Origin: JAKVBH01 sp049800955
Lineage (GTDB): Bacteria > Pseudomonadota > Alphaproteobacteria > Rhodobacterales > Rhodobacteraceae
Direction of reading: 5' to 3'
NCBI RefSeq assembly: GCF_049800955.1
Contig: NZ_JBNAGA010000008.1
Span: 1-53,825, forward strand
DNA: 53,825 nucleotides
The translations under genes were made by a program, and so were the position numbers. The notes below the pieces were generated by a model. The model did not search any database, was not told where the DNA came from, and worked only from the letters and a program-made list of their open reading frames with translations. Below, piece after piece: positions 1 through 7,244 of this stretch (its first letter is position 1; every line of letters begins with the position of its first letter).

Positions 1-127
1 CACAGAATTCCCGTTGCGCTCAGATGCATGATCCGCCAGCGTCTCCAACGGATATGTCGCCTCAGAAGCGCAAGTAGTCCCGCCCCGAAAAGGGCCCACA
101 TGGCGAGAACACCCCAGATAGAAAAAG
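1..127. repeat. Terminal direct repeat marking circular closure (left copy)
   Basis: Bases 1-127 are identical to 53699-53825 at the other end of the window. An exact end-to-end overlap is what a circular molecule gives when it is written linearly by a k-mer assembler, and 127 is a commonly used maximum k. The repeat lies inside a gene that reads continuously across the join, so it is not a biological terminal repeat. The unique circle is about 53,698 bp. Confidence 0.95.
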
Positions 128-466
128 GCGTTGGTGAGCGAAACAGCAAAGCGTCAATGACGTCAGGGGGGCTGGTGATCCAAAGGCCAATGACATGTAG
201 CAACACGCTGAGAAGCAACAGCACACCGATGGCGCGGTGCAGGCGGCGCGCGTTTTGCCGGGCAGGGCGCTGCGGAATGGCATAGGCCAAAAGCGGCTGG
301 AGCGGCAGCAAGGCCATCCCCAGAATGCCCGCGAAGCCAGCCAAGATATAGATGGGCTCACGCCATGCGAGATAGGGGCTCTGGGCTGCGGCGAGGATCG
401 GCCAGACCAGCGCAGCAGCGATGCCAATCCAGATCAGACCCGCACGTATCGGACCGCTCCGCCCAT
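1..466 (-). CDS. Ferric-reductase-like transmembrane protein, N-terminal part (crosses the join; apparent frameshift at start)
   Basis: A hydrophobic multi-pass protein is read on the minus strand from about 464 down to base 1 and continues across the circular join to the stop at 53575, about 196 residues in all. It resembles small ferric-reductase-like transmembrane domain proteins: several membrane helices, a conserved-looking block ITSPPDVIDALLF, and histidines within helices (HRAIG, LLHVIGLW) that could bind b-type heme. An ATG at 466-464 overlaps the TGA of the upstream dioxygenase-like gene in the usual coupled way, but it reads MGGAVRYVRV and stops at 434. The membrane-protein frame starts two bases later. 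One extra G in the GGG run after the ATG would give MGRSGPIRAGLIW and restore the gene. No other ATG, GTG or TTG occurs in frame before a TTG at 344. The frameshift may be real or an assembly error. Confidence 0.75.
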
Positions 467-951
467 CACAGGGGCTTCAAGACGAAATGCGCCTCAAGGC
501 GCGTGTCGTTGGGGCTCGACATGAGAGGCCGCAGAAAGACAGTTTCAAAGTCGCCGCTGTCATAGGCAAGATGCCCATGTGCCTGACCAAAAGCGGGCAC
601 AATCTGCGGCATTTCCAAACGGAACACACCATTTGCGTCGGTCAATGTGGCGCCGTGGCTGCGCGCGTCGCGTTCGTGGCCTTCTGTTGTGTGAGCCCAG
701 ATCTGGATGCGTTGTCCTGCCAAAGGCGCACCATCCCCGGCCCGCCGCACCGTGCCTGTCATCCAGAAGCCTCCATTGCCAATCTTGTCGACGATGGGAG
801 CGCCGGGCCGATAATTGTTGGCTCCACCGCGCATCGTGGGTGTTGGTGCAACGCCTGCCGCGTGGACCGGCAGGCCAGCGCCGGCGGCTGTGATGAGGCC
901 TGCTGCGCCCCTTTGCAGAAAGGTGCGGCGGTCAGATGGGAAGGACGGCAT
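466..951 (-). CDS. Tat-exported intradiol ring-cleavage dioxygenase-like protein
   Basis: 161 residues. The N-terminus carries a twin-arginine signal (SDRRTFLQ followed by a hydrophobic Ala/Gly stretch to about residue 32), so it is predicted to fold with its cofactor in the cytoplasm and act in the periplasm. The rest resembles the beta-sandwich core of protocatechuate 3,4-dioxygenase-like proteins: a segment PLAGQRIQIWAHTTEG, then TDANGVFRLEMP, then GHGHLAYDSG-like histidines. True intradiol enzymes bind iron with two Tyr and two His. The histidines have candidates (HGH) but the usual tyrosine positions are not obvious, so the activity may differ. Start: ATG at 951 with AAGGAGA seven bases upstream. 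Its stop overlaps the ATG of the ferric-reductase-like gene, which suggests a coupled periplasmic redox pair. Confidence 0.75.
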   Translation of the reverse strand: MPSFPSDRRTFLQRGAAGLITAAGAGLPVHAAGVAPTPTMRGGANNYRPGAPIVDKIGNGGFWMTGTVRRAGDGAPLAGQRIQIWAHTTEGHERDARSHGATLTDANGVFRLEMPQIVPAFGQAHGHLAYDSGDFETVFLRPLMSSPNDTRLEAHFVLKPL

Positions 952-1154
952 CGATATGTCTCCTTGCTGGCGTGCTCAATCGTCGTGATGTCTGAGATGC
1001 AATGTAGGCGTTCTGAGGCGCCTTCTCAAATGCGCGACGGCGCCTTCTTGCGCGTCTGTCACTGACAAGTGCTTGAGTGCATGCAAATCATGCTGCGCTC
1101 TGCCGGTCAAAAAGTCTGTGGTGCTCTCACGGGCGCATCTGCTAACGAGTGCTT
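952..1154. other. Divergent intergenic region
   Basis: 203 bp between the minus-strand dioxygenase-like gene and the plus-strand RidA gene. It must hold promoters for both directions. It contains the minus-strand ribosome-binding site at 958-964. I see no clear sigma-70 pair, strong dyad or RNA gene. Confidence 0.5.
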
Positions 1155-1499
1155 ATGATTGAACGTATGCAAACCAGTGCTCGGATGAGCAAAATCGTCA
1201 AACACAACGGAACGGTCTATCTGTGTGGTCAGGTGGGTTCTGGTGAGACCGTCACCGAACAAACCCAAGATTGCCTTTCACGGGTCGACGCGTTGCTGCA
1301 AGAGGCAGGCTCGGACCGCGAGCATATATTGCAAGCGGTGATCTGGCTCGCGGACATGGCCGATTTTGCGGAGATGAATGCGGTGTGGGATGCTTGGGTG
1401 CCAGAGGGTCATGCACCGGCCCGGGCCTGTGGCGAAGCAAAGCTCGCGCGTGACGTCCTGAAGGTCGAGATCATTGTCACAGCAGCTGAGAAAGCCTGA
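1155..1499 (+). CDS. RidA family protein (YjgF/UK114), probable enamine/imine deaminase
   Basis: 114 residues. RidA proteins are small trimeric enzymes that hydrolyse reactive enamine/imine intermediates released by PLP enzymes; relatives act in specific catabolic pathways. Family marks are an N-terminal SKIVKHNGTVYLCGQV block, the middle QAVIWLADMADFAEMN, and APARACGEAKLA, which contains the arginine that normally binds the substrate carboxylate. I chose ATG 1155 over GTG 1149 and ATG 1167 because it is preceded at suitable distance by ACGAG and gives a family-like N-terminus. It lies upstream of the TAXI-TRAP genes in the same direction, separated by 135 bp with two dyads, so it may be its own unit or an early gene of that operon. 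Confidence 0.85.
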   Translation: MIERMQTSARMSKIVKHNGTVYLCGQVGSGETVTEQTQDCLSRVDALLQEAGSDREHILQAVIWLADMADFAEMNAVWDAWVPEGHAPARACGEAKLARDVLKVEIIVTAAEKA

Positions 1500-1575
1500 A
1501 GGTTTTCGCCGCTCAAAACCTCGCAGTACATCGACCTCTGAGCTGGTCGAATACCTAATCTTGCCCGGTGCTATT

Positions 1576-1612
1576 GCGTCTTGAACAGACGCGCTCCAAG
1601 GTTGCGCGCAAC
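1576..1612. promoter_or_regulatory. Two dyads ahead of the TAXI-TRAP genes (hairpin plus GTTGCGCGCAAC palindrome)
   Basis: An inverted repeat GCGTCT/AGACGC with a five-base loop lies at 1576-1592. A perfect 12-bp palindrome GTTGCGCGCAAC lies at 1601-1612, 22 bp before the start codon of the solute-binding protein. The first could end RidA transcripts. The second sits where a repressor operator would act. It does not match the TGTTACCGGTAACA-type sites found elsewhere on the plasmid, so any regulator would be a different one. Confidence 0.35.
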
Positions 1613-1634
1613 AATGATATTCTGGGAGGAAACC

Positions 1635-2591
1635 ATGAAATTCTTGAAATCCATGACCGTAGCGCTGGCTGCAACGGCTCTTCTGGGCTCCGCCGCCTCG
1701 GCAGAAACACGGGTGACCTATAAATCCGCGAAGGCGGGTTCGTCTTACTATCAGATGGCCGTGCAAATTTCTGAGGCGATGAAAGCCGGAACAGACGGCG
1801 CCATTTCTGTCACAGTGGAAGAAAGCCAGGGCTCTGTGCAGAACGTCATGGAAGTACGTGCGCGCGGTGGCGACTACGTCTTTACAACACCGCCCGCGCT
1901 GATCGGTCTGGCGCAAGGCGGCCGCGCGATGTTCGAAGGCAAGGGCGATCCTGCATTTGATGACATCCGCGCTCTATTCCCGATCCCGTCGCTGACCATG
2001 CATTTTGTGATGTCCGCCGACAGCGGTGTCGAGAGTTTTGCGGATATGGAAGGCAAGACGATCCTTCTGGGCAGCGGATCGTTTGGCGCCCGGGAAGGCG
2101 CGAAATACATCGAGATGTTTGGCTTGAAAGACAAGGTCACGATCGCGGATGTTGAGCTTTCGAATGCTGTGAGCGCGCTCAAGAACGGTCAGATCGACGG
2201 GTTCGTGACGGCCGGTTCTTATCCCGCGCCAAATGTCATCGAGGCAGCTGCATCTACAGGCGTAACTGTTCTGTCGCTCAGCCCGGAACAGGTGACCCAA
2301 ACCAAGCGGACCAAGCTGGTGATCCCGGCAGGAACCTACGCGGGCCAGGACAGTGAGATCACCACGACTTCTTTGCCGGTTGTCGCGTTCACCACGACGA
2401 AAATGGATGAAGAGACCGCCTATCAGCTGACCAAAACCTACTGGGAAACGAAGGCTGAAATGTCGGGCGAGGCGAAATGGTGGGAGGGTGTTTCCGTTGA
2501 CATGCTGTCCAACATCACCTCGAGCATTCATCCCGGTGCAATCCGCTACTACAAAGAGATTGGTGCGCCATTGTCTGATGCGCATATGTAG
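1635..2591 (+). CDS. TAXI family TRAP transporter solute-binding protein
   Basis: 318 residues. Predicted periplasmic receptor of a TAXI-type TRAP transporter, delivering an organic acid to the membrane subunit by a sodium- or proton-coupled mechanism. The signal peptide MKFLKSMTVALAATALLGSAASA is cut before ETRVTYKSAKAGSSYYQMA, the typical TAXI opening. Further family marks are a FADMEGKTILLGSGSFG block in the middle and HPGAIRYYKE near the C-terminus. Start: ATG 1635 with GGGAGGA five bases upstream; an in-frame upstream extension lacks a signal-peptide start. The gene lies 21 bp before the fused permease. TAXI ligands are diverse. The neighbouring idonate/gluconate enzymes suggest a sugar acid, but this is context only. 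Confidence 0.92.
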   Translation: MKFLKSMTVALAATALLGSAASAETRVTYKSAKAGSSYYQMAVQISEAMKAGTDGAISVTVEESQGSVQNVMEVRARGGDYVFTTPPALIGLAQGGRAMFEGKGDPAFDDIRALFPIPSLTMHFVMSADSGVESFADMEGKTILLGSGSFGAREGAKYIEMFGLKDKVTIADVELSNAVSALKNGQIDGFVTAGSYPAPNVIEAAASTGVTVLSLSPEQVTQTKRTKLVIPAGTYAGQDSEITTTSLPVVAFTTTKMDEETAYQLTKTYWETKAEMSGEAKWWEGVSVDMLSNITSSIHPGAIRYYKEIGAPLSDAHM

Positions 2592-2612
2592 GCTTATTCC
2601 GGGTCACACGCG

Positions 2613-4397
2613 GTGTCGCAAACTGCCGCGCTCCCTGTGATGATGAGATTTTGGATTGCGTTGGGGCTGCTCAGCGCAATCTTTCATCTGGGTCTGATTT
2701 TCTACGGTCTCGTGCCCAATCTCGTCGCCCGTCCGCTGCATATGGCCTTCGTCCTGCCCTGGGTGTTCTTGTTTGGCGTACAAGGGCGATGGGCTTTGAC
2801 CAGCGGTCTGGTCTTCACGCTCATTGGCGTGGCTGGGTGTTTTTGGATCTCGACCAATCACCAGATGCTGCGCAATCAATATGGCTTTCTGGAAAGTGAG
2901 TTTCAGGTCTGGCTCGCTTTTGCCTTGCTGGCTGTGGCCATGGAGGGCGCGCGGCGGTCCATCGGATGGCCGCTACCCCTCGTTGCGCTGGCGGCGCTGT
3001 TGTACGGGTTGTTTGGCCAGCATATCCCCGGCGAGTTCGGTCATGCGGGCACGCCATTGCGCAGCTTCCTCGGGACGCTGATCGTGGCGGAAGGGGGCTT
3101 GTGGGGCAGCCTGACGGGCGTGTCCGTGGGTGTCGTCGCGGTTTTCGTTATGTTTGGCGCTGTGCTGAATGCGGGCGAGGCAGGGCAGGGGTTCATGAAC
3201 GTCGCAGCCGCTGCCGCCGGTCGCTTGAAAGGCGGGGCGGCAAAAGTCTCGGTTTTGTCATCGGCCATGTTTGGATCGATCTCGGGCTCGGCCTCCGCCA
3301 ATGTGGCCTCCACTGGCGCCGTGACGTTACCAGCCATGACGCGCTTGGGTTATCCCAAGCGATTGGCCGCCGCGACAGAAGCCGTCGCGTCATCGGGTGG
3401 GCAAATCATGCCTCCCTTGATGGGGGCAGGGGCCTTTGTCATGGTCGAGCTCACGGGCGTGCCCTACTCGGAGATCATGCTCGCGGCCTTGTTGCCCGCA
3501 ATTCTTTATTTCCTGACTGTCTGGCAAGGACTCAATGCCTTCGCCAAACGTTTCGACCTGCAACCAATTCCCGAAGCGGATCGCCCTTCACGATTGCAGG
3601 TTTTGATAACGTCGGGCTTTTTCATGGTGCCGTTCCTGACGCTTTTGACCGGCATGTTCGGTTTTGGCTACACGCCGCAATACTCCGCCGCACTGGCGAT
3701 ATTTGTTGGTCTGTGTTTGCTGTTTGTAGACATCTCTTTGCGGCCAAATCCGCGGCAAGGCCTGACGCGTTTTGCAGATGCAATGCTCAATGGCGGCAAA
3801 CAGGTTGCCATGATCGGATCGATCATCATCTGTGCCTCCATCATCATCGGTGTTCTGGGCATCACAGGCCTAGGCGTCAAAATCACGTCGGTTATCTTGT
3901 CAGGCTCAGGGGGCGCGCTTTGGCCCGCTCTCTTGTTAACGGCGTTGGCGTGCTTGCTCCTCGGCATGGAGGTGCCCACGACTGCGGCCTACGTGATCTG
4001 TGTCTCAGTGGCAGGTCCTGCTTTGATATCGCTTGGCCTCGAGCCATTGCAGGCGCATCTCTTCGTCTTCTGGTTTGCCTTGCTCTCGACCATTACGCCG
4101 CCTGTCTGTGGCGCTGTTTTTATTGCAGCCGGTATGGTCCAGACAAACTGGTTGCAGGTGGCAGTGACGGCCATGGCATTGGGTGTGGGCCTCTACGTCA
4201 TTCCGCTTGCCATGATTGCCAACCCGTCGCTCATCGCTCTGGGCGACGCACCGGTGTCGGCATTGCTGGCCTTTGCCATCGTAGCGCTTGGACTATCGGG
4301 CGTGTCGCGAGGTTTGATCCGGCAGGACGGCATCGCCCTGCGCGCAATCTCTGTCCTGGGCGGATTGGCTTTATGCTTCGCCGCACTGATCTGGTGA
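2613..4397 (+). CDS. TRAP transporter fused permease (4TM plus 12TM), TAXI type
   Basis: 594 residues, almost entirely hydrophobic, matching fused TRAP permeases in which the small four-helix subunit and the large DctM-like subunit form one chain. The DctM-like part shows GSISGSASANVASTGAVTLP and SSGGQIMPPLMGAGAFVM, where family members bind the coupling ion and substrate, and LLGMEVPTTAAYVI with FWFALLSTITPPVCGAVF in the second half. Start: GTG 2613, 21 bp after the binding-protein gene; ATG 2641 or 2644 are alternatives with no better ribosome-binding site. It ends four bases before the convergent idnD gene, so no terminator fits between them and the two transcripts may overlap. Confidence 0.93.
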   Translation: MSQTAALPVMMRFWIALGLLSAIFHLGLIFYGLVPNLVARPLHMAFVLPWVFLFGVQGRWALTSGLVFTLIGVAGCFWISTNHQMLRNQYGFLESEFQVWLAFALLAVAMEGARRSIGWPLPLVALAALLYGLFGQHIPGEFGHAGTPLRSFLGTLIVAEGGLWGSLTGVSVGVVAVFVMFGAVLNAGEAGQGFMNVAAAAAGRLKGGAAKVSVLSSAMFGSISGSASANVASTGAVTLPAMTRLGYPKRLAAATEAVASSGGQIMPPLMGAGAFVMVELTGVPYSEIMLAALLPAILYFLTVWQGLNAFAKRFDLQPIPEADRPSRLQVLITSGFFMVPFLTLLTGMFGFGYTPQYSAALAIFVGLCLLFVDISLRPNPRQGLTRFADAMLNGGKQVAMIGSIIICASIIIGVLGITGLGVKITSVILSGSGGALWPALLLTALACLLLGMEVPTTAAYVICVSVAGPALISLGLEPLQAHLFVFWFALLSTITPPVCGAVFIAAGMVQTNWLQVAVTAMALGVGLYVIPLAMIANPSLIALGDAPVSALLAFAIVALGLSGVSRGLIRQDGIALRAISVLGGLALCFAALIW

Positions 4398-4401
4398 GTT
4401 G

Positions 4402-5430
4402 CTAGAACGTCAGGTTGACTTTGACGGCCTGCGTCCGATCAGAGGCGAGCTCAAATGCTTTGACAGCATCCTGCATGGGCATCTTGTGCGTGATCAGTGG
4501 CGTCACATCCAAACGACCTTTGCGCATCATCTCAACGGCTGTAAAAAACTCTTCGTGAAATCTGAACGAGCCTTTGAGCTGGATTTCCTTCGCCGTCATC
4601 GCCTGCATGGGCAAGGTCATGTCGCCTCCTAGCCCCAACTGAACAATGGTGGCTTGTGGGCGCAACGCGGGGACTGCGCTGGCAAGCGCGTGTGCGACGC
4701 CGCTGCACTCAAAAAGCACGTCAAAGATCCCTTTGACAGCGGCATACTGGTCCAGTCCATTTGGTTCATCGGCGACATTTATCGTGCGGTCCGCACCCGC
4801 GTCACGTGCCTTGCCGAGGGTGAAATCAGCGATATCGGTCGCGATAATGTCCAGCGCTCCGGCCTGACGCGCCACCAGCACTGCGAGCAATCCGATGGGA
4901 CCGCACCCTGTCACGAGGACCCTCTTTCCAAAGAGATCCCCCGCGTGCCGTGCCGCGTGCAAGACAACGGAGAGCGGTTCTGCCATGGCGGCCTCGCCGA
5001 CACTGAGCCCTGACGCAGGAGCGCATTGCGCGACATCGGCCACGACGTATTCGCTGAATGCGCCCTGAATGTGGGGGAAGGGCATGGCCGAGCCATAGAA
5101 CCGCATATTCAGGCAATGGTTGTGTGCGCCTTTTTGGCAATACGCGCACGCGCCGCATGGCCGTGAGGGTGAAACGGCAACCAGCTCGCCCGTTGTCAGA
5201 CCTTCGACGTTATCTCCCAAGGCTTCAATGTAGCCTGCAACTTCATGGCCCAGTGTCATGGGCTCACGCAGGCGGATCGCTCCAAAGCCACCGTGGTTGT
5301 AGTAATGCAGATCAGACCCGCAAATGCCTCCGGCAGCCATTTTGACGAGAACCTGCCCGGTGCCTTGAACGGGCGTCTCATGCGTTTCAATCCGCAGGTC
5401 TTTGGCGGCATGGACGACGATGGATTTCAT
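4402..5430 (-). CDS. idnD: L-idonate 5-dehydrogenase (zinc-dependent MDR)
   Basis: 342 residues. Predicted to oxidise L-idonate to 5-keto-D-gluconate with NAD(P)+. It is a medium-chain zinc alcohol dehydrogenase: GGICGSDLHYYNHGG holds the catalytic-zinc cysteine, TLGHEVAG the histidine/glutamate ligands, and CGACAYCQKGAHNHC the four structural-zinc cysteines. The Rossmann motif is GCGPIGLL. MRFYGSAMPFPHIQGAF and KGSFRFHEEF closely match the idonate branch as I recall it from E. coli IdnD. Start: ATG 5430 with ACGAGG upstream; the in-frame TTG at 5454 is less likely. It is transcribed divergently from idnO, with a shared operator-like site between them. Confidence 0.9.
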   Translation of the reverse strand: MKSIVVHAAKDLRIETHETPVQGTGQVLVKMAAGGICGSDLHYYNHGGFGAIRLREPMTLGHEVAGYIEALGDNVEGLTTGELVAVSPSRPCGACAYCQKGAHNHCLNMRFYGSAMPFPHIQGAFSEYVVADVAQCAPASGLSVGEAAMAEPLSVVLHAARHAGDLFGKRVLVTGCGPIGLLAVLVARQAGALDIIATDIADFTLGKARDAGADRTINVADEPNGLDQYAAVKGIFDVLFECSGVAHALASAVPALRPQATIVQLGLGGDMTLPMQAMTAKEIQLKGSFRFHEEFFTAVEMMRKGRLDVTPLITHKMPMQDAVKAFELASDRTQAVKVNLTF

Positions 5431-5511
5431 GGGGCCTCGTGGGATTGATACCAATTGGAGTGCGTCCGCAGACGCTCGGGGAACGCTCGAAGAAATTCTC
5501 GTTGACGTTAA

Positions 5512-5540
5512 TTGTTATCGGTAACATAACTTGTTGACAA
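5512..5540 (-). promoter_or_regulatory. Candidate idnD promoter (TTGTCA, 17 bp, TAACAA)
   Basis: On the minus strand a -35-like TTGTCA (5540-5535) is followed after 17 bp by TAACAA (5517-5512). The dyad at 5513-5526 overlaps the -10 element and spacer, a normal position for repression. The plus strand has a TTGACA at 5534-5539 but no good -10 at the right distance. Confidence 0.4.
5513..5526. promoter_or_regulatory. LacI/GntR-type operator between idnD and idnO
   Basis: TGTTATCGGTAACA is a near-perfect 14-bp dyad with the central CG typical of LacI-family operators. It differs by one position from the palindrome TGTTACCGGTAACA, which resembles the sites recognised by E. coli gluconate regulators GntR and IdnR. 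Three further copies lie at 8305, 9407 and 9429, all next to genes of the same block. Two GntR-type LacI regulators are encoded 1.7 and 2.8 kb downstream. Confidence 0.75.
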
Positions 5541-5574
5541 GCGCTTTCGCGACAATCACGAAAAGGACGTTCCG

Positions 5575-6336
5575 ATGCAATTATTCTCCTTGGCCGGGCA
5601 AACTGCCCTTGTGACGGGCTCTTCGCAGGGGATCGGATTTGCGCTGGCCCGAGGTTTGGCGAACGCAGGAGCGCACCTCGTTCTGAATGGGCGAGATGCT
5701 GCAAAGCTCGAAGCTGCCGCGCAGACGCTGCGTGATGAAGGGGCTCGCGTAGACACCCTTTGCTTTGATGCCACTGATCACGCGCAGGTCCGTTCGACCG
5801 TGGATGCGTACGAAGCAGAGACTGGCCCCATCAGCATCCTCGTCAACAATGCAGGCATGCAGCATCGGACGGAACTCGAGAACTTTCCGGCGGACGCTTT
5901 TGAGAAGTTGTTGCAAACCAATGTCGCCAGCGTTTTTCACGTGGGCCAAGCCGTCGCGCGGCACATGATTGCGCGTGGCGCCGGCAAAATCATCAATATC
6001 GCATCCGTTCAAACCGCTCTCGCCCGTCCCGGTATCGCGCCCTATACAGCGACGAAAGGCGCGGTCGGCAATCTCACCAAAGGCATGGCAACGGATTGGG
6101 CCAAACATGGCTTGCAATGCAACGCCATTGCGCCCGGCTATTTCGACACGCCTCTCAATGCGGCGCTGGTGGCCGATCCCGAGTTTTCCGCATGGCTCGA
6201 AAAACGCACTCCCGCAGGGCGCTGGGGGAATGTCGAGGAGCTGGTGGGCGCTTGCATATTTTTGTCCTCCGCAGCGTCGAGCTTCGTCAACGGCCATACG
6301 CTTTACGTGGATGGCGGCATCACGGCGTCGCTGTGA
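5575..6336 (+). CDS. idnO: Gluconate 5-dehydrogenase (SDR family)
   Basis: 253 residues. Predicted to reduce 5-keto-D-gluconate to D-gluconate, the second step of L-idonate catabolism. It is a classical short-chain dehydrogenase: cofactor motif TGSSQGIG near residue 15, NNAG near 91, catalytic serine in IASVQTALARPG and catalytic YTATK. The segments TKGMATDWAKHGLQCN and TPAGRWGNVEELVG and the end VDGGITASL are typical of the gluconate 5-dehydrogenase branch. Start: ATG 5575 with AAAAGGA seven bases upstream. It opens a plus-strand operon: the next gene starts within its stop codon (TGATG), followed by the first LacI regulator. The divergent idnD supplies its substrate. Confidence 0.9.
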   Translation: MQLFSLAGQTALVTGSSQGIGFALARGLANAGAHLVLNGRDAAKLEAAAQTLRDEGARVDTLCFDATDHAQVRSTVDAYEAETGPISILVNNAGMQHRTELENFPADAFEKLLQTNVASVFHVGQAVARHMIARGAGKIINIASVQTALARPGIAPYTATKGAVGNLTKGMATDWAKHGLQCNAIAPGYFDTPLNAALVADPEFSAWLEKRTPAGRWGNVEELVGACIFLSSAASSFVNGHTLYVDGGITASL

Positions 6337-7238
6337 TGGGTGAACGTATCGCTTTGATTGGTGCTGGCGCCATGGGCGGGGCGATTGGCGCGCGCCTTCT
6401 GGAAACAGGCAACGTGCTCAGTGTCTTTGACCTCGATGCGACGAAGGTCAGCGCCCTTGTCGCGAAAGGAGCGGTTGCCGCCGCGACCGCAGCAGAGGCG
6501 GCTGGGACGGCTGATTTTGTCATTACCAGTCTCAACGCATCGCATATTGTCGAACAGGCGGCATTCGGGCCTGCCGGGATTGCCGAAGGGGCCGCGCAGG
6601 GAACGATCATCATAGACATGTCGTCGATCGATCCGGGCGCGACACGCTCCTTCGCCGCGCGAGCAGCTGAGCAGGGCCTTGCCTGGGTTGATAGCCCCTT
6701 GTCTGGTGGGGCGCCCAAAGCCTTGACGGGTGAATTGACCCTGATGGCGGGCGGCACCGCAGAAGATGTCGAACGCGCACATCTGGTGCTGCGCCATGTC
6801 GCCTCCAATTACACGCATATGGGCCCGTCTGGCGCTGGCCAAACGACGAAGCTGATCAATCAGGTTCTGTGCGGGCTGGGCTTTCTGGCCGTCGCTGAGG
6901 CCACCCAATTGGCTCTTGATGCGGGCGTGGACGCCGCAAAAATCCCGCAGGCTTTGAAAGGCGGGCGCGCAGACAGCGCTTTGTTGCAGGAGTACCTGCC
7001 AAGGTTTGCCACGAAGGACTACCGCCGCACCGGCCGCATCGACAACATGGTCAAAGACCTGAACGCGGTGAATGATCTGGCGCGGCAAACGGGGACGTCG
7101 ATGCCCATGACGGCGCTATGCGCAGAGATACACCGAATGCTGACGGCGGCTGGTTTGGGCGGTGAAGATCAGGCGGCTGTGATGGAGTTTTTCAGCGGCG
7201 CCAACTCTGACCACGCCGCTCAAGCTAGGGAAAGCTAG
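6336..7238 (+). CDS. NAD(P)-dependent beta-hydroxyacid dehydrogenase (tartronate semialdehyde reductase/GarR-like)
   Basis: 300 residues. It belongs to the 3-hydroxyisobutyrate / 2-hydroxy-3-oxopropionate reductase family. The N-terminal Rossmann motif is GAGAMGGAIG. The substrate-binding block is DSPLSGGAPKALTGELTLM, and the catalytic lysine lies in GAGQTTKLINQ. The SGG-PKA-G pattern is closer to tartronate semialdehyde reductase than to 3-hydroxyisobutyrate dehydrogenase, but substrate cannot be fixed from sequence. Start: ATG 6336, overlapping the idnO stop, so translation is probably coupled. Six bases separate it from the LacI gene. Its job may be to handle a side product or a second sugar acid such as glucarate-derived intermediates. 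This is inference. Confidence 0.85.
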   Translation: MGERIALIGAGAMGGAIGARLLETGNVLSVFDLDATKVSALVAKGAVAAATAAEAAGTADFVITSLNASHIVEQAAFGPAGIAEGAAQGTIIIDMSSIDPGATRSFAARAAEQGLAWVDSPLSGGAPKALTGELTLMAGGTAEDVERAHLVLRHVASNYTHMGPSGAGQTTKLINQVLCGLGFLAVAEATQLALDAGVDAAKIPQALKGGRADSALLQEYLPRFATKDYRRTGRIDNMVKDLNAVNDLARQTGTSMPMTALCAEIHRMLTAAGLGGEDQAAVMEFFSGANSDHAAQARES

Positions 7239-7244
7239 GCGTCG

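Noticed and set aside
62..427. Minus-strand frame starting from TTG near 427 as the membrane protein
   Set aside because: The neighbouring frame gives a coherent ferric-reductase-like protein that continues across the join; this frame gives a Cys/Arg-rich chain.
2966..4405. Long plus-strand open frame of 479 codons within the TRAP permease gene
   Set aside because: Arg/Gly/His-rich composition without domains; it is a frame shadow of the clearly recognised membrane protein.
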